From Trueperaceae bacterium (GTDB taxonomy: Bacteria > Deinococcota > Deinococci > Deinococcales > Trueperaceae): DNA of 64,000 nt. The notes beneath the pieces are model-generated. The model did not search any database. It saw only the letters and a program-made list of their open reading frames with translations, and was not told the DNA's origin. Shown here piece by piece: positions 51,234 through 59,234 of this stretch. Position numbers and translations under genes: made by a program. The stretch lies in assembly GCA_036381035.1 (NCBI GenBank), contig DASVDQ010000097.1:1-64000 (forward strand), read 5' to 3'. How positions within the stretch are numbered: position 1 is the stretch's first letter; each line of letters opens with the position of its first letter.

Positions 51234-52451
51234 TCAACCGGCCTCCACCCACATGTCGCGCAGCTCGTAGCCCTGCACCAGGTCGTTGAAGGTCACGGTC
51301 GGAGGACGGACCAGTCGCAGGCCGGGCAGGGAGAGCAGCCTGTGGAGGAAGACGTCCGCCTCCTCGAGCGCCAGGTAGCTGCCGGGGCAGCGGTGGTGGC
51401 CGTCGCCGAACGAGAGGCCGTAGCGCTGGACGCCCTTGGCCGCTACCTCCCTGTCCGGGTCCAGGCAGAGGGGGTGCGGGCCGACGGCGGCGGGGTCGGC
51501 GTTCGCGGACCGCACGTCGATGACGACGCGCGACCCGGCGGGGAGCGCTTCCCCCTCGGCGAGGGCCACCTCGCCCTCGAGCCGCCGGAAGAGCCGGCCG
51601 ACGACGGGTTCGAGCCTTATCACCTCGGCCAGCAGCTCCTGCCTCTCCCCCTCGTCTGCCGCCAGGTAGCGCCGCCTCAGCTCGGCGTCGTCGAGCAGGT
51701 GCCAGGCCGCCATGGCGATGAACTCGCGGGTCGTGACCATGCCCGCGGCGCCGTAGGTGATCGCCTCGATGAGGACGTCCTGGTCGCTGCGCCCCTGGGA
51801 GATGAGGTGGGAGATGACGTCGTCCTTGGGCTGGCGGCGGCGCGCGTCGATGGCCGGCTTGACGTCGGTCATGAAGTAGTCGGTGACGGCCAGCTGCAGC
51901 CTCACGAACCGGACGAGCTGCCGCGGGTCCCACGACGGGCGCGCACCGCCGTTGGCGATGAACGCCTCGATGCGCGCGTGCATGCCCGGCCGCCGGCTGT
52001 CGGTCAGGCCCACGACCTGGGCGGCGACCCCGACGGCCATGCGCATGGCCAGCCCACTGAGCTCCGCCCGCCCACGGGCGGCCGCCTCGGCGACGAGCTC
52101 GTCGGCGAGGCGCTCCATCAGGGGCCGGTAACGCTCCTTCGCGGCCAGGGGCGTGAAGAAGCGGGCGATGGCCGTGCGCTGCCTCTTGTGCTCCTCGCCG
52201 TCCTGCCACAGCACCGGCGGCTTGGTGCGGAGCGGCGAACGCGACGCCTGCTCGACCCCGAAGCCGTTCTGGCGGGCGACGCTCCCGGCCCTAAGCACCT
52301 GGCGCGCCGCGGCCAGCGAACGCACCTCGACCTCGTCGCCTCCGCGGTGCACGACGTAAGGGTCCGGGCTGGGGCTGGCGCCGGGCGGCTGGCTGCGACG
52401 GCCGGCACCGTGGAAGGGGCAGACGCCGTCGCCGGCAAGTGTCTCGTCCAT
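51234..52451 (-). CDS. Cytochrome P450
   Basis: A 405-residue soluble P450. The heme-thiolate loop is FGDGHHRCPGSYLALEEAD, the K-helix ExxR is in LLAEVIRLEPV, and the C-helix is DGEEHKRQRTAIARFF. The I-helix reads YGAAGMVTTREFI: the acidic residue of the usual A-G-x-E/D-T motif is Val here, so oxygen activation may differ from classical monooxygenases. No reductase or ferredoxin gene is next to it. Divergent from a TetR gene with a palindrome between them. Leaderless ATG at 52451. Substrate unknown. Confidence 0.9.
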   Translation of the reverse strand: MDETLAGDGVCPFHGAGRRSQPPGASPSPDPYVVHRGGDEVEVRSLAAARQVLRAGSVARQNGFGVEQASRSPLRTKPPVLWQDGEEHKRQRTAIARFFTPLAAKERYRPLMERLADELVAEAAARGRAELSGLAMRMAVGVAAQVVGLTDSRRPGMHARIEAFIANGGARPSWDPRQLVRFVRLQLAVTDYFMTDVKPAIDARRRQPKDDVISHLISQGRSDQDVLIEAITYGAAGMVTTREFIAMAAWHLLDDAELRRRYLAADEGERQELLAEVIRLEPVVGRLFRRLEGEVALAEGEALPAGSRVVIDVRSANADPAAVGPHPLCLDPDREVAAKGVQRYGLSFGDGHHRCPGSYLALEEADVFLHRLLSLPGLRLVRPPTVTFNDLVQGYELRDMWVEAG

Positions 52452-52458
52452 GGCCGTT

Positions 52459-52497
52459 ACGATACACGGTGTTTCATAAACTACGTGAGGCTAGACT
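52459..52497. promoter_or_regulatory. Divergent leaderless promoters and TetR-type operator of the P450/TetR pair
   Basis: Minus strand: TATCGT (52464-52459) 7 nt before the P450 ATG. Plus strand: TAGACT (52492-52497) 7 nt before the TetR GTG. Between them is the palindrome GTTT-CAT-AAAC (52471-52481), suited to block both promoters. Confidence 0.55.
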
Positions 52498-52504
52498 GGT
52501 CCTC

Positions 52505-53101
52505 GTGAGCTCAGCGGTCGCCAAGGTCGACGCTCGGGTGGTGCGCACCAGGCAGCGCCTGCGCGAGGCGCTGGTCTCCCTCGTGCTCGAGAGGGGCTAC
52601 GAGGCCGTGACGATCCGCGACCTCGCCCACCGCGCCGCGGTGGGCTACGCCACCTACTTCAGGCACTACCCCTCGAAGGACGCGCTGCTGCTCGACCTCC
52701 TCGAGGACCTTCTGGCCGACCTGCTGCGCCTGCTCGAGCCGACGCTGGCCGACGAGGACGCCTCGCGCAGCGGCGCGACCGTGTTCGACCACGTGCGCCG
52801 GCACGCCGACCTCTACCGCGTCCTCGTCGCGAGCCAGCGGTCCGTCGACCTCGTCGCGAGGGCGCGGGAGGTCGCGTTCGCCAACCTGGGGTGTAGGTTC
52901 GAGCCGGCCCCCGATGCGCTCCTGCCGCCGGAGGCGGCCGTGAACCATCTCGTCCGGTCGCTCGTCGCGCTCATCGAGTGGTGGTTGGGCGCCGGCATGC
53001 CCGTTCCTCCCGAGCGGATGGGCGCTGCCTTCGAGGCCCTGATCATGCGGCCGGTGCGAGCGGTGGCTTTCCGCCGCCACGAGGGACAGGCGCCGTCCTA
53101 G
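52505..53101 (+). CDS. TetR family transcriptional regulator
   Basis: A 198-residue repressor-type protein. The N-terminal helix-turn-helix is VRTRQRLREALVSLVLERGYEAVTIRDLAHRAAVGYATYFRHY, with the C-terminal ligand domain following. The GTG at 52505 is 7 nt after TAGACT. Divergent from the P450 gene, which is the probable target together with itself. Confidence 0.88.
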   Translation: MSSAVAKVDARVVRTRQRLREALVSLVLERGYEAVTIRDLAHRAAVGYATYFRHYPSKDALLLDLLEDLLADLLRLLEPTLADEDASRSGATVFDHVRRHADLYRVLVASQRSVDLVARAREVAFANLGCRFEPAPDALLPPEAAVNHLVRSLVALIEWWLGAGMPVPPERMGAAFEALIMRPVRAVAFRRHEGQAPS

Positions 53102-53104
53102 ACT
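53099..53104 (+). promoter_or_regulatory. -10 box TAGACT overlapping the tetR stop codon
   Basis: The first three bases are the TAG stop of the TetR gene. Eight nt later the ATG of the HAD gene follows (53113), giving a leaderless mRNA. Confidence 0.5.
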
Positions 53105-53112
53105 CGGTCTCC

Positions 53113-53550
53113 ATGTCCAAGATCGTCCTCTGCGACCTCGACGGCACCCTCTCGGACACCAGCCACCGCGAGCGCTTCGTTAAGCAGGACCCGGCCGACT
53201 ACGAGTCGTTCTACGCGGCCGCCGGCGGCGACGCTCCCATCTGGCCCGTGATCGAGGTGGTGAACGCCCTCGCCAAGGCCGGCTACGAGATCCACATCAC
53301 CACGGGCCGGCGCGACGACACGCGCGCCGTCACCGAGCGGTGGCTCGCCGCGCACGGTGTGACCTACCACCGGCTGGTCATGCGCGGGTACCACGACCAC
53401 ACCCCCGACGACGTGCTCAAGCGCCGCTGGTACGAGGCTGACTACCGCGACGCCGACGTGCTGTGCGTGCTCGAGGACCGCAACCGCGTCGTGAGGATGT
53501 GGCGCGAGCTCGGCGTCACCTGCCTGCACGTGGCCGACGGCGACTTCTGA
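53113..53550 (+). CDS. HAD-superfamily phosphatase, polynucleotide-kinase 3'-phosphatase-like
   Basis: A 145-residue HAD protein: motif I is LCDLDGTLSDTSHR, and TTGRRDDTRAVTERWL and LEDRNRVVRMWRELG are the later motifs. This set is the acid-phosphatase type found as the C-terminal domain of T4 Pnkp and as small stand-alone proteins. It probably removes phosphate from a nucleotide or nucleic-acid end; the substrate is unproven. Monocistronic, with its own leaderless promoter. Confidence 0.85.
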   Translation: MSKIVLCDLDGTLSDTSHRERFVKQDPADYESFYAAAGGDAPIWPVIEVVNALAKAGYEIHITTGRRDDTRAVTERWLAAHGVTYHRLVMRGYHDHTPDDVLKRRWYEADYRDADVLCVLEDRNRVVRMWRELGVTCLHVADGDF

Positions 53551-53699
53551 CCCCCGCCGGCCCTCGTCCCGCGGCGGCGGTGGCTTCGCGCCGTCCACCG
53601 CGACCGCGGGCCGTCGCCGCCCCCTAGCGGTCGCCCCCTCGTCCCGCGACGCCGCGCGCCGCCCGCCGTGCGCGGCTCCGCGCTGCCGCCGGGTGCCGG

Positions 53700-54185
53700 T
53701 CAGCGGTCCAGCCTGCGCCAGCCCCACACCTTCATCGTGACCTCGCCAGGCAGCTGGTAGCCGAACTCGCTCAGCTGCCGCGTGATCTGTCCGCGATGGT
53801 GGGCGTCGTGCTGCATCAGGTAGGCCATCATCATCGCCGTGCGCTTCGGCATGCCGGGCACCCGACCGCGCCTCTCGGCGACCGCGTCCCGGAAGAGCGC
53901 GACCAGGGCCTCGCGGTTCTCGGCCAGCGCCGCCAGCGCCTCGTCCTTGGTCACGGTCTTGGTAGGCAGCGTGGGGCCCACGGGCACCTTGGCCATCTTC
54001 GCGAACGTGCGCCTGAGACCGTAGACGTGGGCGACTATCGCGGCGATCGTCCGCCCTTTCTGCGGGGGCGGCGCGTGCCAGTGCTCCTCGGGGACCGCGC
54101 CGACGACCAGCTCGGTGACGCGCATAGCGTGCTCGAAGGCCTCCAGGACCTCTCGCTCCAGGTCGAGGGGGTTCCTCTGTGCCAT
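53700..54185 (-). CDS. DinB family protein
   Basis: A 161-residue four-helix-bundle protein. The metal-binding histidines are recognisable in IVAHVYGLRR and LMQHDAHHRGQI. DinB/YfiT proteins are thiol-dependent transferases or stress proteins. The ATG at 54185 is 5 nt after a TAGCAT -10 box (leaderless). The GTGGTCAC array 1 sits just upstream of this promoter. The 149-bp gap 53551-53699 downstream is GC-rich without visible features. Confidence 0.88.
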   Translation of the reverse strand: MAQRNPLDLEREVLEAFEHAMRVTELVVGAVPEEHWHAPPPQKGRTIAAIVAHVYGLRRTFAKMAKVPVGPTLPTKTVTKDEALAALAENREALVALFRDAVAERRGRVPGMPKRTAMMMAYLMQHDAHHRGQITRQLSEFGYQLPGEVTMKVWGWRRLDR

Positions 54186-54190
54186 GCGGG

Positions 54191-54196
54191 ATGCTA
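54191..54196 (-). promoter_or_regulatory. -10 box TAGCAT giving a leaderless dinB transcript
   Basis: Minus-strand TAGCAT, then CCCGC, then ATG at 54185. Confidence 0.55.
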
Positions 54197-54221
54197 AGGG
54201 CATCCCGCGCGGGCTACAAGC

Positions 54222-54263
54222 TGTGGTCACAAGCGGTCTGCGCTGTGAACACCTTGTGGTCAC
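54222..54263. repeat. GTGGTCAC repeat array 1
   Basis: TGTGGTCAC at 54222-54230, TGTGAACAC at 54244-54252 and TGTGGTCAC at 54255-54263: spacings of 22 and 11 bp, about two turns and one turn of the helix. It lies next to the dinB promoter. Confidence 0.6.
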
Positions 54264-54412
54264 TGCCTGGCCACGACGCCGGGAGGTCCGAGCCGCGCGG
54301 ACGTGCTCGACCCGGGCAGGGCGCGAGGGAGCGGCACGCCGCGGACGGGCGAGCGGCACGAAGCGGGAGTCGCCGGCTCGCCCTCTCACAGCTCCAGCCC
54401 GCGTCGGGCCGA

Positions 54413-54454
54413 TGTGGTCACGGCGTGACTACGTTGTGGTCAATGTGTGACCAC
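54413..54454. repeat. GTGGTCAC repeat array 2
   Basis: TGTGGTCAC (54413), CGTGACTAC (54424), TGTGGTCAA (54435), TGTGACCAC (54446): four units at exact 11-bp steps. The last two also form the inverted repeat GTGGTCA-N5-TGACCAC. It lies just after the stop of the small gene at 54458. Confidence 0.65.
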
Positions 54455-54457
54455 CTG

Positions 54458-54631
54458 TCACCTGACGCCCCTGGCCTCGCTCCGGCGGCGCAGGTGGGCG
54501 ACCGCCTCCTCCCAGGTGCGGAACTCCCTCACCTCCCGGGCGATGAGGTCGTGGAGGACTATCGACCGCTGGCCGCGTCCCGACTCCACGACGCGGACTA
54601 TGACGGTGGAGACCACCCTGCCTGGGCGCAT
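54458..54631 (-). CDS. Small protein of unknown function next to the BTAD regulator
   Basis: A 57-residue protein: beta-strand-rich start (VVSTVIVRVVESGRGQRSIVLHDL at about 6-29 in parts), then REVREFRTWEEAVAHLRRR. I chose the internal ATG at 54631; an ATG at 54700 would add 23 residues but would overlap the start codon of the divergent BTAD gene. The pattern looks like a small conserved single-domain protein, but I do not recognise it. It is divergent from the BTAD regulator and may be controlled by it. Confidence 0.5.
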   Translation of the reverse strand: MRPGRVVSTVIVRVVESGRGQRSIVLHDLIAREVREFRTWEEAVAHLRRRSEARGVR

Positions 54632-54684
54632 GGCGCACTTCAGCGCGGCGGGCGTTACGCGGCCGTTACGGCCGGCCGTGCCTC

Positions 54685-54690
54685 TAGACT
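54685..54690 (+). promoter_or_regulatory. -10 box TAGACT giving a leaderless BTAD-regulator transcript
   Basis: TAGACT, 8 nt, then ATG at 54699. Confidence 0.55.
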
Positions 54691-54698
54691 GACGTGAC

Positions 54699-57698
54699 AT
54701 GACGTCACGCTTGAGCCTGCTCGGCTCTTCCGCGCTCGGGGCCGAGGGGGGCCTGCCGGTCGACCGCCGGGGCTGCCTGCTCGCCTACCTGGCCGTCGAG
54801 GGCGGCTGGGTCAGCCGCGACCGCCTCGCGCTCCTGTTCTGGCCAGACTCGGACGAGACGACGGCCAAGCGCAACCTGCGCCAGCTCGTGCTGCGCGCCA
54901 GGCGCCTCCCCCTAGAGCCGCCCCTCGAGGCGGCGCCCGAGGCCCTACGCTGGCCCGTGGCGTCAGACGTCGCGGAGTTCCGCCGCGCCCTGGGGGACGG
55001 CGACACCGCGGCCGCCGTGAGCGCCTACGAGGGACCGCTGCTCGACGGCTTCGCAGTGCACGACGTCGGCGGCTTCGACGCCTGGCTCGAGGGCGAGAGG
55101 GACCGCCTCCGTCTGGCCTTCCTCGACGTCGGCGTGCGCCGCGCCGCCGAGCTCGTCGCCTCCGGCCGCTACGAGGAGGCGGCCCGCCTGCTGGCCAGGG
55201 TCCACGACGCCGACCCCTTGGCCGAGGACGTGCTGGCCGCCTACGTGAGAGCGCTCTACCTGGCCGGCCGCCGTGACGCCGCGCTCGCCGCCTACGCCCG
55301 CTTCGAACGGGAGCTGCAGGAAGAGCTCGGCCTCTCTCCCCTGCCCGCCACGGCCGCGCTGGCCGAGGCCGTCCGCCGCGGCGACGCCCTCGAGCTGCCG
55401 TTGGCCAGGCCGCCGCAGCCGGAGAGGGTGCTCCTCTCCCCGTCGCGGCTCGTCGGGCGCGACGCCGCCAGGCACGCGCTGCTCGCCGCGTCGACCCCGG
55501 TCGTGCTGCTGCGGGGCGAGCCCGGGATCGGCAAGTCGGCCCTGCTCGACGAGGCCGTCGCCGGCGGCCTGCGGGCGCGGGCCGTCGAGGGCCTGGAGCG
55601 CCTGCCCTACCACCCGCTCGCCCAGCTCGTGCGCGGCGCGGCGCACCTCGCCGCCGGCCTGGGGCCCTACCGCGACGACCTCGCCCGCCTCGTCCCCGAG
55701 CTCTCTGACGACCCCGTCCACACGCCGCTCGATGGCGACGTCGCCAAGTCGCGCGTCGCCGAGGCCATCGCGCGGCTCGTCGAGGCGGGCGGAGGCGTGC
55801 TGGTCGTCGACGACCTGCAGTGGGCCGACGCTGCCACGCTCGAGGTGGTCGTCTACCTCGCGGGCCGCGGCCTGAGGACCTACGGCGCCTACCGCGACGG
55901 GGAGGCCGGACCCGAGCTCGAGAGGACGCTGGCCGCCCTGCGCGGCCCGGGCCTCCTCACCCTCGTCGACGTCGGCCCCATCGACGAGGAGGCCGTGCGC
56001 TCGCTGCTCGCCGACCTCATCGGCCGCGAGGAGGGTCCGCTCGCGTTCTCCCGGCGCCTGTGGCGGCACACGGGCGGGAACCCGCTGTTCCTGCTCGAGA
56101 CGCTGCGCTCGCTGTTCGAGTCCGGCCGGCTGCGGCGCGACGACCACGGCTGGCACACCGACGTCGACGAGGTGACCGTCGACTACTCGGAGCTGACGGT
56201 ACCGCCGAGGATCGCCGACGTCATCTCGCGGCGGCTGGACCTCCTCGGCGCCCCCACGGTCCGCGTGCTGGAGGCCATGGCCCTCGCGCACGCGCCGCTC
56301 TCTCCCGCCGTCGTCGCCGAGGTGACGGGCCTCTCCCCCGCGGCCGTGGCCGAGGCCCTCGACGAGGCCGAGGCGTCGGGGTTCCTGCGGGACGGGGAGT
56401 TCCGCCACGACCTCCTGCGGCAGGCGCTCGACGCGCGCGTCGCGCCGGCGCGCCGACGGCTCCTCAACGGGCTCATAGCCGCGGCGCTGGAGGGCGAGGC
56501 CGACGCCGGCCTCGTCGCCGAGCACTGGCTGGCGGCCGGTGAGGTCGCGAGGGCGCGCGCGTCCTGGCGCGAGCGGGCCGGCGAGCTCCGCGCCCGCGGC
56601 CTGCACCCCGCCGCCATCGAGCTGCTCGAGTCGGCGGTGAGCCGCCTGCCGGCCGGGGAGGACGCGGCCTGGCTGCGCCTCGGCCTGGCGGAGCTCTACC
56701 GCGAGTCGGGTCGCATGGACGACGCGGCCGCGCAGCTCGCGGCCGCGCGCGAGGTCGAGGACCCTTCGCCCGCGCTGGTGGCCTACCGCCTGCTCGCGGA
56801 CGCCTGGCTGGCGATGATGGTGGGCCAGTACACGCGCGCCGGCCAGGTGTTCGAGGAGGTCGTGGCCATGGAGGCCGCCCTGCGCGACGCCGACGACCTG
56901 ATGCACGACGCGGCGATGCTCGGCGCCTGGCTCGCGAGGGAGCAGGGGAAGCACGACGAGGCGCGGGCGAGGCTCGAGGACGCGATCGCCAGGCTGCGCC
57001 AGCGCCCGCCGGGCTTACGGCTGGTGCAGCACCTCTCGAGCCTCGGCGTGCTGCTCGACGACGCCGGACGCAACGAGGAGGCGCTGCCCGTGCACCGCGA
57101 GGCCCTCGCGCTCGCGAAGGCGCTCGGCTCGCGCTACCACCAGGTCGACACGACCCTCAACCTCGTCTTCTGCCTGGGCGACCTCGGCAGGCACGAGGAG
57201 GCCGTCGCCGCCGCGCGTGCGGTCCTCGACCTCGGCGACTACGACAACGTGTCGGTGCTGAGGCTCAACATGGCCTACTCGCTGAGGCAGCTCGGGCGCG
57301 TCGAGGAGGCGCTGGAGCAGTACGACGCGCTCGGGGCCACGAAGGACATGCCGCACGTGCGGCTCATCGCGCTGGCGCGGGCGGCGTCGTGCCTCGGCGA
57401 GCTCGGCCGCCCGGAGGAGGCGAGGCTGCGGATCGACGAGGCGCTCGAGGCGCTGGAGGGGGTCGAGTACGAGCTGGCGATAGCGGCCCTCGCCTGCGCG
57501 GTGCTCGGCTACGGCGACAGGCGCCAGCTCGAGAGCCTGGCCGCGGCCACGGCCGGCTTCGACCACGCCGCGCTGCCGCGCTACCTCGTCGAGGAAGTGG
57601 CGGAGGCGGCGCGCGCCGGTGGTGAGGCGGCCGCGGAGGCCGGCGCGTGGTGGACGCCCCTGCTCGACGCGCGGCGGGACCGAGTGACGACCGCGTAA
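54699..57698 (+). CDS. BTAD/SARP-like transcriptional regulator with AAA ATPase and TPR domains
   Basis: A 999-residue regulator. Residues 1-90 form a compact winged-helix-like N-terminus (LAYLAVEGGWVSRDRLALLFWPDS). The BTAD domain covers about 90-225 (DAWLEGERDRLRL, ARVHDADPLAEDVLAAYVRALYLAGRRDAAL in parts). An AAA-type ATPase follows: P-loop GEPGIGKS (273-280) and Walker B VLVVDDLQWADA (about 367-378). TPR-like repeats run from about 620 to 960. SARP-type regulators bind direct repeats spaced 11 bp; two such arrays lie 250-480 bp upstream. Target genes are inferred, not known. Confidence 0.87.
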   Translation: MTSRLSLLGSSALGAEGGLPVDRRGCLLAYLAVEGGWVSRDRLALLFWPDSDETTAKRNLRQLVLRARRLPLEPPLEAAPEALRWPVASDVAEFRRALGDGDTAAAVSAYEGPLLDGFAVHDVGGFDAWLEGERDRLRLAFLDVGVRRAAELVASGRYEEAARLLARVHDADPLAEDVLAAYVRALYLAGRRDAALAAYARFERELQEELGLSPLPATAALAEAVRRGDALELPLARPPQPERVLLSPSRLVGRDAARHALLAASTPVVLLRGEPGIGKSALLDEAVAGGLRARAVEGLERLPYHPLAQLVRGAAHLAAGLGPYRDDLARLVPELSDDPVHTPLDGDVAKSRVAEAIARLVEAGGGVLVVDDLQWADAATLEVVVYLAGRGLRTYGAYRDGEAGPELERTLAALRGPGLLTLVDVGPIDEEAVRSLLADLIGREEGPLAFSRRLWRHTGGNPLFLLETLRSLFESGRLRRDDHGWHTDVDEVTVDYSELTVPPRIADVISRRLDLLGAPTVRVLEAMALAHAPLSPAVVAEVTGLSPAAVAEALDEAEASGFLRDGEFRHDLLRQALDARVAPARRRLLNGLIAAALEGEADAGLVAEHWLAAGEVARARASWRERAGELRARGLHPAAIELLESAVSRLPAGEDAAWLRLGLAELYRESGRMDDAAAQLAAAREVEDPSPALVAYRLLADAWLAMMVGQYTRAGQVFEEVVAMEAALRDADDLMHDAAMLGAWLAREQGKHDEARARLEDAIARLRQRPPGLRLVQHLSSLGVLLDDAGRNEEALPVHREALALAKALGSRYHQVDTTLNLVFCLGDLGRHEEAVAAARAVLDLGDYDNVSVLRLNMAYSLRQLGRVEEALEQYDALGATKDMPHVRLIALARAASCLGELGRPEEARLRIDEALEALEGVEYELAIAALACAVLGYGDRRQLESLAAATAGFDHAALPRYLVEEVAEAARAGGEAAAEAGAWWTPLLDARRDRVTTA

Positions 57699-57722
57699 CG
57701 CCCCCTGCGCCAGGCTCGTGCC

Positions 57723-58688
57723 ATGACGCGCTCAGCCCTCATCGAGACGGCGGGTCGGCTCCTCGTCGCGTTCTCGGCGCTCGCGCCGGGCGCGGCCGCG
57801 CTGGCCCAGGACCTCGGCGGCACGTACCAGGTGCCGGTCGAACAGGGGACGATCACGGTCCAGCTCACGATGCAGGGTGAGCGGTTCTTCGGCTACCTCG
57901 ACGGACCCGGGGTCCACCTCGAGCTCGAGGGCTGGGTCGAGGAGGGCGTGGGCGTCGGCGTGGCGAGCTCGCCGGACGGCCAGCTCGGGTTCGAGGCGGC
58001 CCTGGAGGGCGACACCCTCGGCCTCTGGTTCTACGAGGTCGTGGACGGCGTCGTGCGGCCTGAGACGGAGATCGAGGTCATACTCACGCGCGTGAGCGGA
58101 GGGCCCGCGGCCCAGCCCGGCGGCCCGGCGGCCGGCGCTCCTCCGCCGGGGGCCGGGACGCCGGCCCCTCAGCAGGGCTCCCCGGTGATCGCCACGGGGC
58201 AGTACGCCAGCCTGACGCAGGACGACGCGACGGCGTTCATCGAGGCCCTCGAGTTCGTCCTGGCCGAGATGGGCTACGCCTACACGTTCACCCCCGCCGA
58301 GCGCACCCAGGCCCTCCAGGCCATCGCCCAGAGCTTCCCGGCGCTCTCCCGGTCCGAGCAGGTCGTGTTGTCGCAGGCGCGCGCGATCTGGGAGCGCGTG
58401 CGGGCGAACTGGGCCAACGCCACGCCGGCCGAGCAGCAGGAGTTCGCCGTGGGCGTGCTCGTGCTGGCGTTCGGGGAGCAGACGGTGGCGCAGTGGGTCG
58501 GCACCGGCGGCGGCGGGAGCGGGGGCGGCGGCCAGTGCACGACGTTCGAGGATTGCGCCGCCGGCTACGTGGACGGCGACACCTGGTCCGACACGTTCAA
58601 CGCCCAGGGCTGCTGGGCCGCCGCCGGCTGCGAGGGCTACGACCCCTCGACCGGCACCTTCGACTACGGCAGCTACGAGGGCTACTGA
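57723..58688 (+). CDS. Secreted hypothetical protein with Cys-containing C-terminal module
   Basis: A 321-residue protein with a signal peptide (ALIETAGRLLVAFSALAPGAAALAQ in parts). Residues 30-125 form a beta-rich domain (GTYQVPVEQGTITVQLTMQG). A Pro/Gly/Ala linker leads to a helical domain (about 155-255), then a GGGGSGGGGQ linker and a C-terminal segment with four Cys (CTTFEDC, GCWAAAGCEGY) ending in Tyr/Gly. No known family. The gene follows the BTAD regulator after 24 nt and could be cotranscribed. Confidence 0.72.
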   Translation: MTRSALIETAGRLLVAFSALAPGAAALAQDLGGTYQVPVEQGTITVQLTMQGERFFGYLDGPGVHLELEGWVEEGVGVGVASSPDGQLGFEAALEGDTLGLWFYEVVDGVVRPETEIEVILTRVSGGPAAQPGGPAAGAPPPGAGTPAPQQGSPVIATGQYASLTQDDATAFIEALEFVLAEMGYAYTFTPAERTQALQAIAQSFPALSRSEQVVLSQARAIWERVRANWANATPAEQQEFAVGVLVLAFGEQTVAQWVGTGGGGSGGGGQCTTFEDCAAGYVDGDTWSDTFNAQGCWAAAGCEGYDPSTGTFDYGSYEGY

Positions 58689-58796
58689 GGCCGGGCGGAG
58701 CGGCCCGCCGAGCGAACCCCTGGGGGCGGCGCGCGGCGCGCCCCACGGGGAAGGCCGGCGGGCCGCGCACGCCGAGCGGCCGTGCGGCTGCTCGAC

Positions 58797-59234
58797 CTAG
58801 GCGCTCCCGCCCTTGTTGCCCGCGTAGTTGATCATCCACCTGATGCCGAAGCGGTCCACGAGGTTCGCGTAGAGCTCGGCCCAGCCGGTCTCGGCCAGCT
58901 CCATGTGGACCTGGCCGCCCTGCGAGAGGCGCTCGTAGAGGCGCCGGGCCTCGGCGCCATCGTCGGTGTCGATCATGATGTGGACGTTGTTGCCCTCGAC
59001 GAACGGCAGTCCCAGCGACGGCGGGGCGTCGCTGGCCATGATCGCGTGGCCGTTGCCCAGGGGCAGGTAGGCGTGCGCGACGAGGTCCCGCTCGTCCTCG
59101 GGGAGCCCGGCGCCACCGTCGCCGAACTGACCGAAGGTGATGACCTGCGGCTCGGCGCCGAAGACCTCTCCGTAGAAGCGGAACGCCTCGGCGGTCTCGC
59201 GGCGGAAGTTCAGGTAGGGGTTGACGGTCTTCAC
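58797..59234 (-). CDS. VOC family protein, PhnB-like
   Basis: A 145-residue VOC protein: YLNFRRETAEAFRFYGEVFG at the start, YLPLGNGHAIMASD, and WAELYANLVDRFGIRWMINY at the end are the PhnB/3-demethylubiquinone-like pattern. The GTG at 59234 has GGAGGTG upstream and overlaps the MarR stop (GTGA), so it is coupled to the regulator. Substrate unknown; such MarR-VOC pairs often answer to toxic electrophiles. Confidence 0.87.
   Translation of the reverse strand: MKTVNPYLNFRRETAEAFRFYGEVFGAEPQVITFGQFGDGGAGLPEDERDLVAHAYLPLGNGHAIMASDAPPSLGLPFVEGNNVHIMIDTDDGAEARRLYERLSQGGQVHMELAETGWAELYANLVDRFGIRWMINYAGNKGGSA

Noticed and set aside
54222-54454. GTGGTCAC repeats as a CRISPR array
   Set aside because: Units are 9 bp with 2-13 bp between them; no 25-40 bp repeats, spacers or cas genes.
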